In this document: one piece after another, positions 58,176-64,000 of the stretch
Layout: every line of letters starts with the position of its first letter
Numbering within the stretch: the stretch's first letter is position 1
Assembly: GCF_020085105.1 (NCBI RefSeq)
Contig: NC_058058.1
Span: forward strand, 6,874,175 to 6,938,174
Origin: Siniperca chuatsi
Lineage: Eukaryota > Chordata > Actinopteri > Centrarchiformes > Sinipercidae
Direction of reading: 5' to 3'
DNA: 64,000 bases
The notes under the pieces: generated by a model
The model's input: the letters and a program-made list of their open reading frames with translations, nothing else
What the model was told of the DNA's origin: nothing
Databases searched by the model: none
Program-made: the position numbers and the translations under genes

Positions 58176-58958
58176 AGCTATAACAACACATAATAAACTT
58201 CATTATGGCACTTTTTTTTTAATTCAAATACAAAGTACTTTATGTTCTCTTTCAGTGAACACTCAACATACCAATCAAGAGACCTTATAAAGACTCGGGC
58301 CTCCAGACCACATTCAGCACAGTCTGTCTAGGTTTTTTACATTAAGCTCGAGGCCGTATACATGTCCTTCACAGTAAAAATAGGGTCTGTTTTGTCCGCG
58401 AAGGTTCAGGTGTGACTCACCCTTTAATGGACCACCTGCCCAGAAAACATCAGGAGGGCAGGATGGCATGCAGTTATTAAAGCTGCACAGGGTGAGGGTT
58501 TGTTGGTTTTTAAAAATATCGCTTTTTTCTCAGCTTAAATCTCAAAGTCTGTCTGAAGCTGAGGAAACTGACCCATCCTGAATTTTAGTATGTACAGCAC
58601 AGTCAATTTACTCTTGGAAAAATGGTGAATCAAAACATAAAGATTGAATTCCACACTTCCAAGCCGGACTTGTTGGCATTATTCTTTTTGCTTCTGCGAT
58701 CTCTTTGGTATCCTTTGGTATTAAAGCGTCAATGACCGGCTGTGTTGGTAAATATGAATGTGTCGAAGGCTATTTACTGACTCTCATGTTGCAGGATTTC
58801 TGGGTATTGGAGTTCACATTGTGTCAGACATCTCGCTGCCATTTGGAGCTGTCAGCGTGCCATCCTGCCCTGTGCAGCTTTAAAGATCAGAAATGAGTCT
58901 GTGCTGGTCTCGATTGTGGCAAAACACCATATATGTGAAGTGGGAATAGGTTTTTTGT

Positions 58959-58964
58959 TTTATT
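58959..58964 (-). terminator. Proximal candidate TRHR polyadenylation signal
   Basis: Minus-strand AATAAA (GTCAATAAAAC), about 330 nt past the TRHR stop. Confidence 0.4.
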
Positions 58965-59293
58965 GACTCATACACAGTATAGTACGTGGGTAGGGCCAAG
59001 ATAAGATAACAGCTATTCGATAAAAGAGGGCTTATCTGTCGATGTTTGTTGCTTTACAATGTCCGGGATCATTCTCAACAAAGAGCATGTTTGGCTTTGT
59101 GCCTCAAAGACTGTCATTACACATCAGTGGCTGTAATCTGTTTACATCTCTAGCTACAGCAGCCTGGCTTTGAAAAGGTCAGCAGGCACTCAGGAAACAA
59201 TATTCTCACTTAACAGACTCCATTAAGCAACATTTTCAAACTCTTTAATCCTCCATTGACTCTCAGAATCATCTTTCTGGCCTCAAACGAACC

Positions 59294-62166
59294 TCAGGCG
59301 TCACTGAAATTCACCTTCCCGTACACACAGGGGTCTGGGAACATCATTTTCTGATCAGTCAGCAGTTCGTCTGTGACAGTGAGCTCCTCCAGCTCTGTTG
59401 TGAAGTGATCGGTGCTCTCCACCATCGACGTATCCTTGACTGTGCTGTACGTGAGGGCCACGCTGTAGGTGGCGGGTTTATCAGAGCCTTTCCTCCCACA
59501 GCGGCAGATCTTGCGGAAAGCGGCGCGAAACTTCTGAGACATGGCATTGTAGATGACGGGGTTGATGGCACTGTTGAGGTAGATGCAGATCCGGCAGAAA
59601 AGCACGAACCAGTTGTCCAGGTAGGCCGGGTCCAGGAAGGAGTTGACCACCACCAGAGTGCGGTACGGCATCCAGAGTATGGCAAAGAGGATCACCACCA
59701 CAGCCAGCATCTTGGTCACCTGTAGTGGGCAACCAGGAGAAATATGAGAGCTGCTGCTGCAATAAAGCTGCCAGAGGAGCCTATAGTGGCCAAATCAATA
59801 CAGCTGAGCTGTTAACAAGTAAATGAAAATAACAGATATGGAGCCACACATCTAACATTTTCAGTTCTTTCTGTTTATGATTTTGAGTTCATAGACACCT
59901 AGAAAGAAGAGCTATTTATATTTTTAGTCGACAGTGAAGGAGTTCTGGCCATATGTAATCAATTTTTAAAGGACCAGTTCACCCAAACTACAAAAAACAC
60001 GTTTAGTACATGAAAACAAAACCAACTGCTTGGCTAGACACCGCTCGAGGTCAAATAGTTTTTTTTATTTTATTCATTTATTTTAAAGCTGAAACAATTT
60101 AGTCGATCAGGAGAAAGTTAATCCGCACCCATTTTGCTTAGCGAATAATCGTTAAGTTAGTTGTCAAGTCATATTTTAGAGCAGAAATACCAAAGAGTTG
60201 CTGGTTGCAGCTTCTAAAATCTGAATATTTGCTGTTTTCTAATAGTATTCTATGATATTAAACTGGACACCTTTGCGTTTTGGACTGTTGGTGGAACAAA
60301 ACAAGACATTTAAATATGTAAACTTGGATTTTGACATCTTATAGACCAAACAGTTAATCGAGAAAATAATCATAATCTATAATGAAAATAATTATTAGTT
60401 GCAGCAATAATTTATTTATTTGTTTGATTATTTATTAATTTGTTTTTAATGTGATCTGGGTGAATCATGGCTTAAAGCCTGTTGTGTTTTTTCAACAAAT
60501 TAGTCGCCTCTCTAATGATGTTTTTCCTGGAAGCTGAGTACTAAGAGGGACTTTACCAGTGGATTTTGTGATTATGTAATAGAAATGTAACGAAGTGCCA
60601 TGCAACTGATATACTAAAGCCAATCGATACTGTATTAACTGTTTTATGTTTTAAGTGGGGAAAATGCCTCAAGCACAGAGAGAATGCCAGTAAACTCTTT
60701 CCTTGTCAGTTATTTTCTTCAATTTAGTGCCATTTTTGTTTAATTGAAAACTATTTATCTATTTATTTAGTTAGTTTGTAAGTTCATTTTGTTTCATTCT
60801 TTTATGGGATGGAAGCAATATTCAGATTATTTACTCAAGTTGATTTAGCAATACCACATTGAAAAAATACTCCATTACAATTAAAAGTCCTTCAATGAAA
60901 TTATTTCTTGAGCTCCTGTGAGTGTTTTACTTTTATATATTAATATTATTATTGTATTACTTTAGTGGTGTATTCATTGTGAGCGGCATTTTACTATTGT
61001 AGTCGGATGAAGTGGAGCCAGTTTGGAGTATTTTATAAACTGTTTTTTTTATAATAATGCTTCATATTTTTTTAATCTCATCATATGTTTTGTATGTAAA
61101 ATCTTAACTTGTGAAGTAACTGAGCTAAACAAATGTAGTGAAGAAAAAAAGTACAACGTATTTGTACTTAAGCACAGTATTTGAGTAAATGTAGATACGT
61201 CTCAGCACCGTTAATTTAACTGAATTTGTAAATTGCAAACGAGATTGATTTAATTCCCTTGTTTTGCGATAAGCACCATTTTCACGCACAAGGTGGGACT
61301 AAATGACTGCAGTTTAAGGACAAGGCTACGGACATCTGTTGCCAGCCTGGCTGCCATCCTCTCCAGGCTCACACGCCACCCACCTGTCTGCGGGAGGTCG
61401 CGGTGGAGCTGGAGTGACGGGAGTTTTTGCAGCTGGTTCGCTTATCGGTGGTGTGGTTGTTCTGCCCGTTCTTCTTCTTGTCTTTGGCGTCGGAGGGCAG
61501 CGGGTTGAGGAAGAGGATCCTGGCGATGAGTCCGTACAAAACCGCAGAGAGCAGCAGCGGCAACACGAAGAAGACGCCGAAATCAAAAAAGTAAATGGGT
61601 AAATAAAACTTCCTGGAGACTCTGTAGCCGCACGTGATGATGGTGATGTTGTCGTACACCAGCTCCTGGATGTCTGACAGGTAGAACCACATCACACAGT
61701 AAAGAGAAGTAAAAGCCCAAACGACCAAAATGATCTTTTTTGCTCTGGACAGGGTGCACAGAAACTGAGCTTTAATCGGATGGCAGATGGCGATGTATCT
61801 CTCTATAGTGAACGCTGTTATGGAGCAAGAGGAGGCGTTGATCCCGAGATACTGAAAGTAGGTGATGCAGAGGCACCCATAGTGGCCAAACACCCAAGAT
61901 CCAAAGATACTGTCCGTGATGGAAGGTAAACCAGCCGCTGTCAGCACCATCAGATCAGCCACAGCCAAACTCACCAGGTAGCAGTTGGTTGGAGTCCTCA
62001 TGTGTTTGGTGGTGAGTACCACCAGGATGACCATAACATTGCCAACGATTCCTAAAACACAAATCAGGAAAAGCAGCGAACTACTGATGACTTTGTACTG
62101 GATACTGTATTCCGTCCAGTTCCCCAGAGTGTGGTTCAGCTCCGGAGCTGTTGTGAAGGTTTCCAT
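59294..62166 (-). CDS. trhr: Thyrotropin-releasing hormone receptor (TRHR), complete
   Basis: Two coding exons, 62166-61384 (261 codons) and 59719-59294 (141 aa plus TGA), join in phase 0 at [11 protein letters not shown] after a 1,664-nt intron, giving 402 aa (398 in human). The protein is a class A GPCR that couples to Gq/11 and raises Ca2+ in pituitary and neural cells on binding TRH. Visible features: N-glycosylation sites N11 and N16; TM2 Asp71; C98 and C179 for the extracellular disulfide; Y106 and N110 in TM3 (TRH contacts in mammals); ERY at 122-124 (DRY variant); WMPY in TM6 with Y280 and FCR in TM7 with R304, the equivalents of mammalian Y282 and R306; NPVIY at 314-318; CRC at 333-335 for palmitoylation; a Ser/Thr-rich tail for arrestin control. 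The third intracellular loop differs most from human. Synteny with NUDCD1 favours the TRHR1 group over TRHR2. It could be one of two teleost duplicates. Confidence 0.98.
60085..60410 (-). repeat. MITE-like 'GCTGCAACTAATGATTA' family in the TRHR intron, antisense
   Basis: GCTGAAACAATTTAGTCGAT, TGCGTTTTGGACTGTTGG, GGAACAAAACAAGACATTT, AACAGTTAATCGAGAAAATA and AATTATTAGTTGCAGCA form a near full-length reverse copy. Confidence 0.7.
60830..61205 (+). repeat. 'AAGTACTT' family repeat in the TRHR intron
   Basis: TTATTTACTCAAGTTGATTT, GGCATTTTACTATTGTAGTC, GTGGAGCCAGTTTGGAGTA, CTTAACTTGTGAAGTAACTG and GCACAGTATTTGAGTAAATG. The two ends (ACTCAAGT and AGTATTTGAGTAAA) are partly inverted, as in a folded-back element. 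Confidence 0.6.
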
Positions 62167-64000
62167 CTTGTTGTTTTAACTCAAATATCGAGTGACACCG
62201 AGAGCGAAAAGTGGCTGATGGTATGCCACTGGCGGTTCAGCGGTATATGCCGATCCTAGAGTGGTACGCCGCTCTGTTTCACCGGCGCATCCCGTTTCCT
62301 ACCTGCAGGTGCCGCTTAACAGTGCTAAGCCTGTCACACCAGTACCGCCCCCTGATGCATATGCAAATGTGATGCCAATGAGATAGTTTCCCAAGCACTG
62401 CCGTAAATGGATATTTCTTTCTTTCTTTATAAACAAAGGAATGTATAAGTTTCTGCCCTTGTCCTGTTGTTGTGATATTTGCGATATGCTTTTGAAATGA
62501 GAGTAAAGTAACAGAAATTTAGAGCGGACCAACCAAACAATACTTTGGCTGAAACACTGCTTGTTTTTGCCATGTTTCATTTATTAGCTGAACGCAATCA
62601 CACATTATACAATGCTCCACGTCGCGGATCATTTACCAGGCATGTATGGCATATTTATTATTCACCATAAATACAGTTACATCGTGCAAAAGCCGATACC
62701 GGCATAGATGTGATTCTTACTGCCATCACCGTGTGCCGGTAGAAATCGGTTTATGCCGCTGGATCGGTGTGAAATGGCCTAATCAGGGCCACTGATGAGA
62801 GTAAGATTTAAAATCAGAGACACATTTTCAAAGAGTTTCATAACAACATAATTCCGACTGAAAAATGTTGACAGCTCTGGGTATTGTGGCTGTTAAATGC
62901 TGTGAATGAGTTAGCAAATGTCTGTAGTGCCCCCTCTTGGTACATATAGGAACCTGCCTCTGTAGATTCACACCAATGTTGTAATTTACAGTAAGACTAG
63001 GTTATATGGTGTAATCAATACTACACATATTGTCATTTCAGACTATCTGAAGATAGATCATAGTGAGAAAATCTCTGCGCTGCTGCAAATATCGGAGAAA
63101 AAACTAGACTTTGCAGCCGGTTTGTTGCTTCCTGACGCACCAAACAGGTTTTACGCGCGATAAAAGCGAGAGATCAATCAACTCTGCGAGTCTGTAAAAG
63201 TGTATATCGATCTCACAAATGTACCCAGCCGTGTGCTGCATATTAGACCATCATAATGTGACAAAGAGCTGCTCGGACTCTGGTGTAATTCCGCGGTCGT
63301 GTTGTGCGTAAAACGCGTCGCGTAGCTGTGTTCTCGTCAGAACAATCTGTGTCCGTCAGACAGATGGCGGTTTGGTTTTGAGCCTTGCTTTTGGCACCAG
63401 CTCTCATTACGCAGGCGAGGGGATTAGCCCATCATTACATTTCCGACACCAGACCTCCCCCATCAACAAAGCTGCTCAAATTCCAAAATGTAACAACATA
63501 TTTGCGTCTTTCTGTTATTCTGATATGGTTATTGCATTACTTACAGAAGGCTGCAGAATTCAGTGTTGGCGCTGCCTATAAAGATTGCTTAAACATGCAT
63601 GCGTGCTTGATGGTGCCTCTTATTCTGTCACTGTTCATGGATGTAGTCTTAGGACTGTTGATCTGCATCTTTAAAGCATTTTTTAACCTTAAAATCAGAA
63701 TTCAGTTTGTAAGATTTGTGTGTTTTTACAGGGCAGCCTCACCTCGGGTGACCAGCTCAACTCAACAGGCTGCTGCTTTAATAAAGGGAACTGCAGTCTC
63801 TGTAAGATGGAGCTGATTAATATTTGCATGCCTTTAGGTGAAGCTACAGGCAGTTTCTCATTTGGAATCTAACTTAAAAGTGGATGCTTGTTTGGAAGAT
63901 GGTGGAGAAGCCTGTACAGGCACTTTTGCAGGACTGTATTTGCAAAAAGAAGTGTCATAGCCAATATTTCAGAAATACTGAGGTCATGAGTGGAAGTTCA
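62167..64000. promoter_or_regulatory. TRHR upstream DNA, no other gene seen
   Basis: This holds the TRHR 5' flank. Mammalian TRHR has a non-coding first exon, but I could not place one here with confidence. 62200-62340 and 62690-62780 are GC-richer and share CCGGCAT/ATGCCG-type words in opposite orientations. 63090-63420 is locally CpG-rich (TTTTACGCGCGATAAAAGCG, AAACGCGTCGCGTAGC) and could be a promoter. The frames at 63372-63816 show no family similarity. Confidence 0.4.

Noticed and set aside
59359..59762. Alternative-frame open frames on both strands over TRHR exon 2
   Set aside because: They are shadows of the conserved receptor exon. Only the frame giving [19 protein letters not shown] is homologous.
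61326..61602. Pro/Ser/Thr- or Gly/Val-rich frames in other registers across TRHR exon 1
   Set aside because: They overlap the real TRHR frame and reflect its base composition.
62200..62790. Possible MITE upstream of TRHR, based on opposite-orientation ATGCCG/CGGCAT words at each end
   Set aside because: The flanks do not align as continuous inverted repeats and no target duplication was found.
1..64000. Prokaryotic-style systems (operons, CRISPR arrays, toxin-antitoxin or defence genes)
   Set aside because: Introns, vertebrate-specific families and fish repeats identify the window as vertebrate nuclear DNA. No regularly spaced repeat array or bacterial-type gene cluster is present.

Overview
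This is a vertebrate nuclear window, most likely from a teleost fish. Genes are split by GT/AG introns, intergenic DNA is AT-rich, microsatellites are frequent, and several dispersed repeats resemble elements widespread in fish genomes. No prokaryotic operon, phage, CRISPR or plasmid structure is present, so most short open frames are noise or repeat fragments.

Four protein genes can be rebuilt exon by exon. Left to right they are the 5' end of PKHD1L1 (fibrocystin-L, minus, truncated by the left edge), ENY2 (minus, complete, 96 aa), NUDCD1 (plus, complete, 10 coding exons over about 35 kb, 585 aa) and TRHR (minus, complete, 2 coding exons, 402 aa). ENY2 and NUDCD1 are head to head about 0.4 kb apart and probably share a bidirectional promoter. 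NUDCD1 and TRHR converge across about 13 kb. The order and relative orientation PKHD1L1-ENY2-NUDCD1-TRHR are those I recall for human chromosome 8q23, which supports the orthology calls.

Region by region: 1-2.75 kb, PKHD1L1 exons; 2.75-8.2 kb, intergenic with LINE-like 3' tails and short MITE-like fragments; 8.2-10.4 kb, ENY2; 10.4-10.8 kb, divergent promoter; 10.8-46.0 kb, NUDCD1, whose introns hold a LINE reverse-transcriptase remnant, a Tc1-like transposase fossil, several palindromic or terminal-inverted-repeat elements, a solo LTR with matching 5-bp target duplications, a GGAA-type purine tract and a tRNA-like SINE remnant; 46-56 kb, intergenic repeats plus three exon-like segments that could form an alternative NUDCD1 3' end; 56-59.3 kb, downstream or 3' UTR DNA of TRHR with a 1.2-kb terminal-inverted-repeat element; 59.3-62.2 kb, TRHR; 62.2-64 kb, TRHR upstream DNA.

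The genes do not form one pathway. ENY2 acts in SAGA and TREX-2 (transcription and mRNA export), NUDCD1 is a CS-domain cochaperone, TRHR is the thyrotropin-releasing-hormone GPCR, and PKHD1L1 is a large surface IPT/TIG protein. I found no convincing new biological system. The most testable oddities are the candidate alternative NUDCD1 3' exons, the (TG)n tract filling half of an ENY2 intron next to its donor site, the solo LTR abutting a MITE edge, and several short-repeat families with recognisable termini.
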